From the NCBI GenBank assembly GCA_027604005.1, contig JADGJT010000232.1, positions 1 through 35,900 of the forward strand: a stretch of DNA of 35,900 nt. Reading direction: 5' to 3'. A model generated the notes under the pieces. It saw nothing but the letters and a program-made list of their open reading frames with translations. It had not been told where the DNA came from and searched no databases. The stretch is from Dinochytrium kinnereticum (Eukaryota; Chytridiomycota; Chytridiomycetes; Chytridiales; Chytridiaceae). Below, piece after piece: positions 10,913 through 22,324 of this stretch; position 1 is the first letter of the stretch; every line of letters begins with the position of its first letter. Both the position numbers and the translations under genes were made by a program.

Positions 10913-11443
10913 ATTATAATGAATAAATAAATAATAAAGTGAATTAATTATCAAAAGAAAGAAATGGAACAACAACTGCTGCAGTCTGCACAACGAACAG
11001 CTGGTTGCACAGGAAGCAGCGTTGCACACGCCAATCATCAATGACTTGCAGAGCGTGCTCAAACATCCACGTGACTGAATGAATCAAGTGTTCCTTCTGG
11101 CATCCCTGTGTTTTCAATATGTGCCTGATATTATTTATTCAACACAAGAAACGCATTAATAAAGTAATAATAAAAAGAAAGGAAGAGGAGGACTGGACCG
11201 TCGAGAAGAAAAAGCCAAGACTCTGCAACCACACCATGCCGATCAAGTAACTAACCACAAAACAAACAAAAAAATCATAAAAACAAAGCAAGAAGAAGAA
11301 AAAAAATCAAAAGAGGCATCAATTGTTTTACTAAAGAAGAGAAAAGAAAAGAAAAAAAAGAATGAGAAGAAGGTAAAGACAAAGAAAAACAATACGTAGA
11401 TGAAATAAACCCCCCCGCCTAACCAAAAAACGTTCCCACGCAC

Positions 11444-12757
11444 TCAAATCCCCCAAACCCCACCAAACACAAAAACACCAGCAACCATCCCCAAAACCCC
11501 CACACTCACACTCCCAGCTCCACTCGCAGCTTTCGCAGATGTAGTAGTCGAGGTAGCAGTGACCGGTGCGACAAAATCCGTCGTCAAAGCCGTGCCTTCC
11601 ACACCACTGGTCGCAGGAAGAGCATCCAACGAAGGAACGGTGCTGGTGGGCTCAGGAGCCGCCGTGCCAGGGATGGTAAACACCTCGGGGGGGAATTGGA
11701 ATCCAAGACCGCTGGCGTTGCGAGGGAGCTCTGACATCTCGACGTAAGTGAATCCCGAGCCGTATTCTCCTGGAACGACAACGTGACAGCCGGCGGTGTC
11801 GAAGCCGGCAAAGCAGCTGTTGTTTTTGATTTGGAGGAAAAGGGATGGTTAGGAGCGAGGCTTCTTTTTTTGTTGACGGAAAGCAGTAGGTCTTACGGAG
11901 AGTTCCGGTCCTGATCGACAACGTTGATGAGATCGGTACCGCGGGGGTAGTTGCAGCAACGAATGCAGAACAGATCTCCACCAACGAGCTCCACGTACCG
12001 GTCGTAATTCAAGCAAGTAGAGAATGGCTNNNNNNNNNNAAAAAAAAAAAGTGAAGAAAAACCGTCGACATTAGCAAACACAGAAGTCAAACCAACGGCA
12101 AAAAATTAAAAACAACCGTCAACAGAAAAGGAGCAAATCCCAAAAACTCACTGTCCACCCCCATCCCTAGGCGACACCTCCAACCCGAACAGGTTGATCC
12201 TCCCCGTGATCTGAATGTGATCAGGCGTCTTGACAGCATGCGCCGACAGGATGAAGCCCGAATCCATCGGCACGGTCCCCTGGGTTCCGGCGTTCCCAAT
12301 ACATTTCGACACGGCGCTCCCTTCCGACTCACCAATGCTAATGTTTTTCTAAAGTAATGCAGGAACAAAGACAGACGGTGAGCTGGCATGACACAAAAAA
12401 GAAACAACTCTCGTCCCACCCCACCCTCACATCGTGTAACACTGAACCTTAAAACACCACCCGTCATGCCATCCAAGCAACAACGCAACAGAACAGGGAG
12501 ACAGCACTCACCACCGCTGGCAGCAGAAGGCAGAAGTTGTTCTGGTCAACGACCGTCAGCATCTTCTCCGGGAGGGCTTGCGTGGGGATGGGACGCTGCG
12601 ATGCCCGTGGGGTGGGAAGGGTGGTGGTGGCCGCGGGGCTGGAGACCGATGAGGACATGGGCAGCTGCTGGGCGGCTGCTGTGGCTGCCAGCACAAGCAG
12701 GATGGCCAGTGCGGAGGAGTAGGGGAAGCAGGAGGAGGAGGAGGAGGAGGGGCGCAT
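11444..12757 (-). CDS. Secreted 8-cysteine protein, paralogue F2, interrupted by an assembly gap
   Basis: Second paralogue, same four-exon plan as F1: 12512..12757 (82 codons), 12152..12348, about 11897..12029 and 11444..11816. Exon 2 has the same length as in F1 (197 nt). Signal peptide near residues 1-29 after a Ser run. A 35-residue Ser/Thr/Pro-rich spacer sits between the signal and NFCLLLP (76-80) and is not present in F1. NISIGESEG, PFSTC, YDRYVELVGGD, FCIRCC, CFAG and GC are all present. The 5' part of exon 3, which should encode YDDASWGIE, is lost in a run of 10 N at 12030-12039, so the product is not fully readable. The tail is Ser/Thr/Ala-rich and ends in a hydrophobic GPI-type segment. 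The gene is probably intact in the organism. Confidence 0.85.
12030..12039. other. Assembly gap (10 N) inside F2 exon 3
   Basis: Ten N followed on the plus strand by a run of 11 A. By comparison with F1 and F3 the missing piece must supply at least 26 coding bases plus the AG acceptor, so the gap is longer than its 10 N suggest. Confidence 0.97.
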
Positions 12758-13312
12758 GGCTGGTGGTGGGTGAGGTGTGAGGTGTGAGGTGGTGAGAAGA
12801 AGGAGGGGGGTGTTGGTTGAGATGGTGGTGTGTGTGGGAAAGGAAAGTGCACAACAAATAATAATAATAATAAAAACAGGGACAAGGGGTTGGATTTATT
12901 GGGGATTCAAGTCCAGCCAAATAGATGCTCTGCTCTTCATTTCATTTGACACGGAAACTACTGGTTTCTTTCATTTTAATTCTTTCTTTCTTTCTGTCTT
13001 TCGTTCCTGCCTTGCTCTTTCTCTGCACTGCCAAATCAAGATTATACGCGTCACACAGAAACCTTAAAAGGACTGATTCACCGCATCATCCGTGATATTC
13101 ACGGCAAGTTCTTCAATAATTCTGGGGTTTTCTTGAAAAACAAAAAGCATGTTGAAGGTAAATACTGCCAATAGTAGTAATAATAATAATAATAATAAGA
13201 ACAACAACAACAAATAAATACATCTCAGGATCTCAAAATCGTCAAGTAATATCCCACCACCATAAGAAAGAATAAATCAAACAGAGTAGTTTCTCTTGAG
13301 GCATCCCAACCC
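12758..13312. other. Intergenic between F2 and F3
   Basis: Holds the F2 promoter and F3 3' side. The F2 5' UTR is CACC-rich on the sense strand, like that of F1. A trinucleotide tract lies at 13173-13212. No gene seen. Confidence 0.5.
13173..13212. repeat. TAA/AAC trinucleotide microsatellite
   Basis: TAGTAA, then TAA units passing into CAA units, about 100 bp downstream of the F3 stop codon. Confidence 0.75.
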
Positions 13313-14923
13313 CTACAAGCAAACCAAAACAAGGGCCACCACAACAACCCCAAAACCTCCCCACCTCCTCGCGCCCAACCGAACTCCATCCCCCACAGGA
13401 GCCGACTTGACAACCGTCACAACCGTCCCATTCGCATCCCCCCCCACCGCTCCCTCACTCTTCAACACCGCCCTCATGAACGCCGGAGAAGCAGGAGCCA
13501 GATCCAACGGCATGGCAGCCCCCAGATTCCAGGCAACAGTGGGCAAATTCGGCATTTCCTTGTAATCAAACCCGGGTCCATAGTTTCCTGGCACAACACG
13601 GTGGCAGCCTGCAATGTCGTTTCCAGCAAAGCAACTATTTTCGTAGCGTTCGAGGATGGGTGGGTACGAAGAGAAAAGAATTAGGGGTGAGTTTGTGTCT
13701 TTGGTCTTTCTTTCCGTCTGGTGGGAGTAAATACTCACGGAGCGTTTCGGTCGTAATCGGCGCTCTTGAGATCCGTGCCTTTGGGGAAATTGCAGCATCG
13801 AATGCAAAACATGTCCCCACCCACAATCTCGACGTACCGGTCGTAACCAAGACAATGGGAGAGAGGTTCAATCCCCCAACTCGCATCATCATACCTTTTT
13901 CCGAAGAAGAAAAAACAACAAAGCGAGTAACAGGTAAGCCTTCTCATAGCCACCATCGAAAAACTTACTGTCCACCACCCCCCCGAGGTGACACCTTCAA
14001 CGCATTCAGGTTAAGCCTCCCAGTGACCTACCGAAAGAAAAGAAAACAAGCGTAAGAAAAACATAAACACCCGGGCGTGTAAAAAACCAAACCTGATAAG
14101 CATTCGGCGTCTTAACAGCATGTGAAGCCCAAATAATCCCCTCAGGTATCCTTCTCGACCCAACAGTGTTAGCCGACCCAACGCATTTCGCAACCGCGCT
14201 CCCCTCCGACTCTCCAATGCTGATGTTATCCTGCAGTGGGACAGCAAAGGGAGATTGAATTAGTATCCAAGGAAGTGGAGTGGAATCTACAGCTTAGCAG
14301 TTGGATGTTGAAGTCCAAGCAGAGGAATCGGACTCAGCCCAACAAAACTCCGACAGACAATCTTGACAACCAGGCAGATTTTCTATAACTGTCAAAAAGA
14401 AAGGGAGGTGCGAAGGAGCTGCGGAGCCATGCAGACGAGGCTATTCAATCAAGGGATGATGAGGGTGGGGTAAGGAGAGGAGAGAAAAGGGGGTAAAGAA
14501 GCTTGTGGGAGGAATGGAATGGGATGGATGGGTGGGGAAGGTGGTATCAGAGTGATGGAGGAGGTGAAGAATAAGCAGGTGTATGAACGTTGCTTGGACC
14601 TTCCTTAGTGCTAGTCTCCAAAACAACCACACCATCCACCAAATCTCCATCGCACCAACCTCTCTCTCCCCCCAATCTCCCATTGCTCATCACTCGAAGA
14701 TGCAGAGACATTCCACCCATAAGCCAACAAAAACCACACTCGCGTTTTCCCATCAATACACTCAAAAGAGACCTCGAAATCAATGCAGTCCACTCACCAC
14801 AGCAGGCAACAACAAGCAAAAGCTGTTTTGGTCCAGTATCTGCACAACCTTCCCAGGGTTCAACGTCTGAGCGGTCACCAACCCCATCATTGCACCCAAC
14901 ACCATCAACGCCATCAACAACAT
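13313..14923 (-). CDS. Secreted 8-cysteine protein, paralogue F3
   Basis: Third tandem paralogue, about 266 residues from the chosen start. Exons 14798..14923, 14093..14230, 13969..14027, 13739..13894 and 13313..13634. The block that is one 197-nt exon in F1 and F2 is here split by an extra phase-0 intron (CAG|GTTTGG...GTAG|GTC) just before VTGRL. The signal peptide MLLMALMVLGAMMGLVTAQ starts at 14923; an in-frame ATG at 14983 would add 20 residues and cannot be excluded. Conserved: SFCLLLP, NISIGESEG, GGGGQYDDASWGIEP, C-x-GYDRYVEIVGGD, FCIRCC, CFAGNDIAGC, PGNYGPGF. The tail is shorter and much poorer in Ser/Thr than in F1 or F2, but still ends in a hydrophobic segment (FGVVVVALVLVCL) suited to a GPI signal or a membrane anchor. 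Confidence 0.86.
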
Positions 14924-14983
14924 CTTTACAGAAGGGGGTAGGGAGTGGGAGGGGCAGGAAGTCCAGAAGGGGATGGTATTCAA

Positions 14984-16087
14984 TGTGTGTTTTCTGAAAC
15001 GATGAGAGGGAAATGTGAAGGATTATTTAAATGAGTTGGAGGGAGGCGTGCATTGCTCATCACTCATCACTCATCACTCCGTCAAATTTGATTTTTCTAA
15101 CTCCGATGGTGGGCAGTCTTGCATCTCCCGGTCACGGTGAGGAGAAACGTTGTGAGCGCTTGGGTGGTTGGTTTAGAGTCAAGGAGAGGGGGGCACGGGA
15201 AAGGGTTGTTGGCTTTTTACTATCAAGATTGCCATGTACTGAGCATTGAGTACTTCATGCTTCCCCTCCTTCTCCTTCTCTCTCTCGTGATGAAAGAGCG
15301 AGGGCCGTTGACTGTTGATAGGTGGCAAAGCCCCAGTCTTGCTGATCGCGAAGAGATTGGTGATGGCGTGAAGAGTGGGGTAAAGGGGGCGTAACGAACT
15401 TGGGACGCATATCTTTATCAAGGGTCTCACCTACCCTTGAAAGACTGGACGATTGACGTTTATCAAAATCAAGACACGATAGAAGAAAGTGTCATCAGGG
15501 AAGCATTCGAAAAGTGAAGTAAATGCATGACGGTGCCTACTTTTGTCCAACTGTAATTGATGCGGATCATGCATACGCAACGGTTTACACACCAGAAACG
15601 TAGGCCTTTGAACGCCATCGGGATCAATCATGGTTTGAAACGGCCCCATCCACGAACCCAAGCAATGCCGTTGCTACACGTAGTTTGCTGAGACGTGATT
15701 CATCTGGCGTGCTTGATGAACGTACCCGATAGAACACACCACTTGCTGCGCTCAGTCGTGGACGCAGGTGTTGTCGCATCGACAAATTGCTTCAAGGAAG
15801 GGGATTTCACGCATGGTTTATCATACGTGAACGCAAGTAATGTCGTGTCGTTAACGTGTTTTAGTGAGGGTGTATTATCCAGAATCTCTAATGAACGCAG
15901 CAATTTAACGTATCATCTTCTGGGGATTTAATTGGATTAACTTCTGATGCCCCTCACGTCCATGTCGCATCGTATGTGCTGTAATTTGCCTGTGGAAGGG
16001 AGACAAAGGAGAAAGAAGGAGGAAGTCAAGAGGCAAAAAGGCGCGTCGTCATCCAAGAGCCATTTCTGCCAACACTCAGTCAAAGCA
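14984..16087. other. Divergent intergenic between F3 (minus) and the 16.1-kb gene (plus)
   Basis: A bidirectional promoter region. TTTAAATAATC on the minus strand at about 15021-15031 is a TATA-like element for F3. An ORF-like stretch at 15695-15931 contains degenerate repeats, noted separately. Composition is more balanced than in the other spacers. No confident gene. Confidence 0.45.
15758..15900. repeat. Degenerate tandem repeat, about 69-bp period
   Basis: GTGGACGCAGGTGTTGTCGC at 15758 and GTGAACGCAAGTAATGTCGT at 15827 begin two diverged copies 69 bp apart. On the plus strand, in frame, both read V-D/N-A-x-x-V-x-S-x-x-C-F-x-E-G. A possible third start (GAACGCAGCAAT) is near 15893. Confidence 0.4.
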
Positions 16088-16978
16088 ATGGAACTCATCC
16101 CAACCCGCCACCCATCGCTCCTCGACAACCCTCACCTCGCCATCCGTTTCCAGTCCGAAAGCCACGCAAGGAGCATTCTTCCCCCAGGCAACGACATCCC
16201 ACCCGATGAGCTAATCAAAGGAGACGTCGCCAAATACCTGGACAACCTCCAACCCGCAGAAGTCTCCTTCTACCACCACCTTCTACGAAGCCACCTCAAA
16301 ATATCTCCAGGGATATTCACAGTATCCAGCTTGATGGAAGCTCGTCAGCGAGCAGAAAAATCTCTCAATACATATCTGCAGGAATCTCGTGCCTGCCACA
16401 AAACGAAATTGCCAGGGGCTCTGAGAATTGAGAAAGAGGAGTACGTTTATTACGCTTTACCACTTTGGTGGTGCTGGGTTGATCCGGCTGAGCTGAGGGG
16501 AGGTCGGATACTGGACAGGAACTGCTATCCAGAAACGCCGGATTTCACGTTTAAGAAGCCGAAAGACGAGAAGAAGAGGAGAATGAAGCTGCGTCGTGGG
16601 AAGAACATCATGTATGAGAGTGAGGAGGCTATTGATGGGATTGTTCAAAAGAGGAAGCATAGTCTTCCGAGATTTGATTCGGAGGACGGTGATGGGAGAA
16701 TGAGAAGGGATTACAGGGAAGAAGGATCAAGCGATGATTCCGCTGGGTTCCGCCAGAGACGTGGAAACGGAAAGGAGGATTGGGCGAATCGGTTGCGAAA
16801 AAATAAAAGATCCCACACTCGTAGGCGCCATGAGGAGGGTAGTTATGATGATGATGATGATGATGATGGCATGTTTACCGTGATGATCAGAACCCGTATA
16901 CCACCGAAACAGCTGGAAGACATCATTCGTAAGGTGGAAGACTTGGGGGAGTATTTGAAGGAGGGGTTAGGACATTGA
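16088..16978 (+). CDS. Unrecognised charged protein, intronless
   Basis: A 296-residue open frame starting at ATG 16088 (MELIPTRHP); the frame continues upstream to an ATG at 15947, but those codons are less protein-like. I do not recognise the family. Residues 1-170 look folded and mixed in composition, with a Trp-rich patch YYALPLWWCWVDP near 123-135. From about 155 on it is highly charged: KKPKDEKKRRMKLRRGK resembles a nuclear localisation signal, then Asp/Glu/Arg/Ser-rich sequence and a run of seven Asp from a GAT repeat, and finally a more ordered end (IRTRIPPKQLEDIIRKVEDLGEYL) that could form a helix. No signal peptide or membrane segment. Possibly nuclear; this is inference. Single exon, unlike every other gene here except in parts. 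Confidence 0.65.
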   Translation: MELIPTRHPSLLDNPHLAIRFQSESHARSILPPGNDIPPDELIKGDVAKYLDNLQPAEVSFYHHLLRSHLKISPGIFTVSSLMEARQRAEKSLNTYLQESRACHKTKLPGALRIEKEEYVYYALPLWWCWVDPAELRGGRILDRNCYPETPDFTFKKPKDEKKRRMKLRRGKNIMYESEEAIDGIVQKRKHSLPRFDSEDGDGRMRRDYREEGSSDDSAGFRQRRGNGKEDWANRLRKNKRSHTRRRHEEGSYDDDDDDDGMFTVMIRTRIPPKQLEDIIRKVEDLGEYLKEGLGH

Positions 16979-18624
16979 ACGTGTTGTCTGGGGAAAACGA
17001 TTTGTGACTGTTGTTTGCGAGAAGTGAATTATAATTGCGTTCCTATTTTGCAATAGAGAATAATCTGACCCTTTTTCACAGCCTAGCCCGTTTCTGTTAT
17101 TCAAGGATGGAGCTGTTGATTCAAGTCTTTGATTTCCATGTCCAAAACAGGGTCCTGCATATATCTCATGGAGCGCTTGAAGTTTTTCAGAGCATGCGAT
17201 GCAAGTCCTACCCTAGCGGCCAAGGCAAAATAGTCGATGTACATACAGGATGGGATTTGGTTTATTGCGCCATCATTCTGTCAACGACTTGTGGAGAAAA
17301 CCATCCCTTTGACCATTTTTTTTTAAAGCTACGCAAGTTCTGTTCTTTCATGTTTTCCTTCAGTTTTTTCCTAGAAGGTTGCGTCTCTGTGCATATTTAT
17401 TCAAATGTTTTCTTCGGTAATCTCTGTCTCTAAGCATCAGTCGCGAACTACAGCTTACATAAACAGCATTTAGCAACTCATTTCGCAATGCTTTTTGGTT
17501 TAGATGGTCTGAGACAGAGGGGACGCCTATGGCTGGGTTTGGGTTTGGGTTGCCGTTCAGTAGGATGGTGAGTTTTTTTTTTTGTTGTTGTTTTTTTGAG
17601 GTTGAGGAGCGATGGAGAATAAATAGTTTTGGGGCTCAAAAGTGAGAATAAGCATCCCCTTTTCACCGCAATTCGTCCAAGTGTAGTTTCGCTCTGAGAC
17701 CCCATCAAGAAAGATAAATAAAATATAACTGATGGCTGCTGCTTTTTCGCACAACCCGTTATTGCAAATCCAGGTGATGGCTAAGATGTCAAAATGAGAT
17801 TGGCATATACTGTGTGTCCTCTGTCAATCTATTGGCATTGACATTTATGGGTCCATTCAAGATAGCTGTTCTGCTGAGCTCGAAGTTATGATGTGAACGG
17901 CTTTCGCCAAGCGTCCTTTCTCCCATGCAGAGTTCTTTACCAAAGCGATCTCTCAGTTGCACCTTGTAAAGAAGACGGCCATAGCTTTCGTTACCGCTGC
18001 CGTTGGACACTCGCAATCAAAGCAATTTAATTCCGACCCCACAGACCCTCTCATCAATCGTCTCGGATCACCCACGGGTGATTGCCCAAAGTCAACCAGC
18101 GCCAAAGTGTCATAAAACTCAAGTTTCAAAAATCGAAACTTATTGAAAACACATCCATTTGGCCGTGTAACTCCCACCGCTGCATGCCGCAATTAGAGAA
18201 GCCTCAAGTCGGTTGGCATTACAATCTGCATTGATAAGGGCCACTTGTTGCTTGCATTAACTCGACGCTTCATTATCCACTCTCTCCGTGACAATGGTAA
18301 GCTGCGTCGATGTTCAAAATGCATCAGCTGTCTAAACTCGCTTTATCTCGCTTGTGATGGATCAGCAGCGATCGGACCCATTGCCATATGGGTGGTCGAC
18401 GGAGTGGGATCCCATCCACGGGAGGTACTACTTTATCGCCCCCGATGGCTTCTCCACTTGGTAAGTTTTTTGGAGTGATCCCGGTATCATCGTTCCTCAT
18501 TATCCTGTGAAGGAATGACCCTCGACACCGATTCCCTCAAGAGAGCTCTTCATACACAAACTACTACTACGGCGCATACCCGTCTCATCAACGCCACATT
18601 GCTACCCTCCCACCTCGGCGAAAC
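16979..18624. other. 1.6-kb stretch without a supported gene
   Basis: Holds the 3' side of the 16.1-kb gene and the promoter of the membrane-protein gene. Short frames exist on both strands (for example plus 17035-17433 and minus 17557-17754, 17789-18016), with near-coding composition but no domain, no good starts and no splice model that joins them. A diverged gene or pseudogene on the minus strand at 17.5-18.2 kb is possible; I cannot support it. Confidence 0.4.
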
Positions 18625-19955
18625 ATGCCCGCTCCTCTACCGGCCGCAGGTACAAATCACCACCCTCAAGCCCCGTACCCTTATCATCAGCTCTCATCTT
18701 CGGCGCCTCTCCCTGGTCCCATGACATCTGATTTCGCGAGGATTGCGCCGCAGCAACAACGGAGACAGTCTGTTCTCGTTGCTGAAAATGCTTTTAATGA
18801 TTCGGAATTTGCCCCACTGATTGCGGAAACATCTTCTGGGAGGGAGAGAGGACGAAGCAAGCCTCGGAGACACCCCGATGAGGCGACATCGAAGAAGAGC
18901 AGACGTGATCGTTCGGTGGAGGAAACCGGAAAAGACGTGACAAACGGGATGACCAAAAACTCGATCGTAAAGACATCATCAGAAAAAGTCCATGTCGAAA
19001 GTTTCTTGGAAACGGCCACCCCAAAGAGCAAAAAAGTGACGTTCAAGAACGCGAAAAAGTTTGAGCAGATAGCAGAAGAATCAGGAAACCCCGAATTTCC
19101 GAAATCGCGACGATACTGCTGTGGCATCTTTAAGTCTCGGTCCGGTTGCAGAAGGTTTTGGATCGCCTTTATCATCCTTTTTTTTGGAGGTTTTGGGACT
19201 GCAGGGTTCTTCTTATGGCCCAGATACCCAGTTGTTGTAGTTTCGGATCCAACCTTCTCTTCTGAAGGACAGGCATTTCAGACTTTTGGGGATCTCTCGA
19301 AAGCATCTTCATCGAGCCCGTTCACAATCCAACTCAACATGCAGGTGGATATATCTGTATTCTCTCCTAATTACTGGGATGTTCGGGTTGACCGGCTGAC
19401 TTTTGAGGTGAGCTAAGGGTTAAGACCTTCGTATAATTTCATTGACTCTAAATTATCTTTCTGCACCTAGGGCAACCTTATGGATGATTCTGGTAACCCT
19501 ATAAGCAGCACGACTGCAAACGGAATTGTTTCAAGTCTTACTTTCAAAAAGATGGAGAACTCCACCTTCCAACTGGTATGCTTGCTTCTTTTTTCTTCTT
19601 TTTTGCTTTTCTCTTGTTGCTAATTTTCAAACCATCTTCAGCCTATCTCGCTTATCTACTCGATAACAACACCATCATCCATTCCTGCACTTCTCGCGTC
19701 AGATCCTGCCATTACGACACTGGCAAGCTCATGTGGTCTTGTTGATCCAAACCGAAAATCTAACCTTAAATTGGTGAGTCTTTCAATACACGTCAACGCT
19801 TCTTACATTTCTTCCTTCCCGATCAGAGTTACAATGCCAAGGTGTACATAACGCCTATCTCCTGGCTGGGGCTGGTTCCACAGCAGAATGGCCGCGTGTC
19901 TTTCCCTTGCCCTATACCTGTAAATGCTTTTGAGACGCTGATCAAGCTCCTGTAA
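18625..19955 (+). CDS. Single-pass membrane protein with LEA-2-like extracytosolic domain
   Basis: 382 residues from four exons: 18625..19407, 19471..19575, 19642..19773 and 19827..19955, all joined in phase 0 with good GT-AG ends. Residues 1-160 are polar, basic and probably disordered and cytosolic (HHPQAPYPYHQ, RGRSKPRRHPDE). A Cys/Arg patch RRYCCGIFKSRSGCRRF (162-178) leads straight into one membrane span (178-199, ending FFLWPR). The remaining 180 residues form a beta-rich domain with MQVDISVFSPNYWDVRVDRLTFEG, the N-P-N-type signature of LEA-14/WHy-like (LEA_2) folds found in fungal membrane proteins of this layout. Topology is type II. Function unknown; it may sit in the vacuole, ER or plasma membrane. 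The neighbouring GT14 genes are co-directional, 276 bp downstream. A possible AATAAA poly(A) signal is at 19977. Confidence 0.82.
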
Positions 19956-20230
19956 ATACCCTCCTGTATTTATGTAAATAAACTCGTCAATATCATCGTT
20001 GCTTGTTTCCCATTCCATTCCTCTGATCAGAATTTCACCTTATAGGCGTTTCACAAAACTAAAAATACAGAACTTTGAAAAAAACAAAGGCACAAGCAAC
20101 TTCAGAGGTCATCTTGCATGCGAAACCCTCAGATCTAGGTGCAAGCATCGCATATCGCTGCCAGCACCTTTGGCCGCATAAACATCAGAAGAAGCGCCAG
20201 AGCCAGTAACTACTCGACAGAGCAAACAGT

Positions 20231-22324
20231 ATGCGGCTTCTAAGAAGAATGTTGGTTGGGGTCCTGTTGGTGACCCTTACCTTCGTTTTGATAATGACTC
20301 TCAAATCTGGGCGGGATGATTACTTTGAGAGTTACTATCTGTAAGAAAGCCCTCATTTCCACTGCCGGCTAGGTTATACTGACGCCGAGCCATCAAACAA
20401 CAGGAGCAGCCTAATGAACAATCCCAACATCAACCCCCGTTACGCCTACCCATCCATGTACAAGACTGGCCAAATCCTTGGGCTTTTCAAGGCAAAGCGC
20501 CCAGAAAGACCCGAGCCCCTGCCGTTGACGGCGGAGCAGCAGTTGAAGTTTGATGCTCCCTTGTTCAGTGAAAAAGAGACAATAGATGCCCTGGCGGCAG
20601 CCTCCACCACTACTCGGTACTTCAAGATTGATGGGTTCAATTTTTGTCGTATACTCAACAACGCCTCGTTCGACTCTCTTGCTACAATTTCGCAATGGGA
20701 GGATTCGGTGGCTTCCCGGAATCCTTCACCAGAGGAGTTTGTGGGGTTCATTGATGGAGAAGCCACACGTTTGGCTAAGACATTGCACAAGTATGCGGTG
20801 TATAATAAGGAGGTGGGTTTGTTGGTGATTGTACTTGCTGATTGATTTTGTAATCTTGATGGGTCTTATTTGGTGTTTTCTTTACTTGTTCTGTTCCTCA
20901 TACCCATGCTCCATCTGTTTGTTCTTTCATCTAGGAGGTGGATCGGTTTTCTTGCTTCTCTGTGGCTGAAGGCGCCAACCCATTTGCGAATGTTTCTCAC
21001 GATAGACTTCTTCATCGCATCGAGCCCGTAAATTATTTTTCCGACCTCATCCCATCCATTCAAGCGGTACCTCAATCTCTCATTCCTGGCCCTAGAAGAA
21101 AGTACCACGTAAGATAATGCTTTTCCATTGGCATTTTACCCTTCCCCCGAATAACCGTTGACTCTCACCAAACAGTTCGCCTACCTAATGATGGTACATG
21201 GAAACAAGACAACAATTGAGAATGTCAAGAACTTAATCGACATTATTGACGATGGGTCCGCTATTATCCTTATTCATGTGGACTTGAAGTCCAGGGAGCT
21301 CTACGGAGCGATTCAGGAACTTATTACTTTGCGTGATGCCCTAATGAACGAAAAGATACGCCCAAATCAGCCGCCGATTCCCGGTAATGTTCATCTTGCG
21401 ACCAATAGATATGATGGACTATGGGGACATGCTTCTCTCGTCAATATTGAGGTCAGCGGGTTTTGGGAGCTACTAGATCTGGCTGACTGGGATTTCGTGA
21501 TCAATATATCTGGGCTGGATTATCCGTTACGGCATAGTCGGGAAATATATCGCGTAATGAGCTTAAAAAAGAATAAGGGAAGGGAATTCATTAGCTGGTG
21601 GGAGGATACATGTAAATTATGCAGTATTTTGTTTGTACTTCGGATATAGTTTAGCTAACAGCATCCTCGATTTCCAGCACAAGAAGCCTTTCGCATTGTT
21701 CGGCCTTACCTTTCCCGTACAAATAAGATTCTGAAAGGATCCAAACTTGTTACGGAGATGACCTCCTATCACCCTCTGGAGGCCGGTCTCTTCTTTCCGC
21801 CCTTTACAGGATGGCGGCTCTGCCAGCAAAGTCAATGGATGGTATTGACACGCAATTTTATCAAGCACCTCAGGTACTCTCGAGAGGCCTTGCATATTCT
21901 AGCCTTCATGCAGCACACTTTCGTCCCCGACCAGAGCTTTTTTTGTTACGGTGTGTTATCCTCTTTCGATGATCCATTCTGACTTAACTGTTGTTTTTAT
22001 GAAAAAGTCGCCCTCAACACCCCCTACTTTTCAAAGCGCACCGTCGCTGAGAAGAAGCATTACTTCCAAATGTCATACAATGACAAGAATCATGCTGCGA
22101 TTCTCGATACCACTCTTGTGCGGTACATTGGGGTTGACCATAATCGCGATAGCCCACGATACTTTTTCGCGCGAAAGGTCGATTTAAGGACTAATAAGGG
22201 GAAGGAGGTGGCTAAATGGGTTCAGAGAGAGCATCTGAAGAAGCATTTGCAAGCTGGAGGTTATGGAGAGCTCCCTGGCTCTCCATTTGTTGATTTTAAG
22301 GGAAAAGGGAGGAAGAAGCACTAA
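20231..22324 (+). CDS. GT14 (Branch-domain) glycosyltransferase, type II membrane protein, copy 1
   Basis: 572 residues from six exons: 20231..20340, 20404..20812, 20935..21108, 21176..21611, 21678..21950 and 22008..22324. A short cytosolic end and one membrane span (about residues 6-25) anchor it in the Golgi type II way. Catalytic region, from about 234: FAYLMMVHGN, then DDGSAIILIHVD, NRYDGLWGHASLV, FWELLDLADWDFVINISGLDYPLR (written here as one motif region), SYHPLEAGLFFPP, QSQWMVLTRNF and PDQSFFCY. These match the GT14 family (core-2/I-branching beta-1,6-GlcNAc transferases, peptide O-xylosyltransferases and plant GlcAT14), and the WDFVINISGLDYPLR block is most like the xylosyltransferase and plant branch. 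The acceptor is not known. The first 230 residues are lineage-specific. The tandem neighbour is its close paralogue. Confidence 0.9.

Larger units (their letters stand above)
10571..11443. other. Intergenic between F1 and F2, microsatellite-rich
   Basis: Holds the F1 promoter and the F2 3' side. On the F1 sense strand the 5' UTR is rich in CACC and CAT repeats, and a TATTATTTAAG near 10720-10730 is a possible TATA element. No ORF with coding character was seen. Confidence 0.5.

Noticed and set aside
12388..12780. Plus-strand 130-codon Arg/Trp-rich frame
   Set aside because: Antisense to F2 exon 1, whose signal peptide and FCLLLP motif are well supported.
17035..17433. Plus-strand 132-codon frame
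   Set aside because: No recognisable domain, and it becomes Phe-rich in a T-rich stretch; not enough to call a gene.
17789..18192. Minus-strand frames with near-coding composition
   Set aside because: The frames overlap in different phases, lack ATG starts in context and could not be joined by plausible splice sites; left as a possible relic only.
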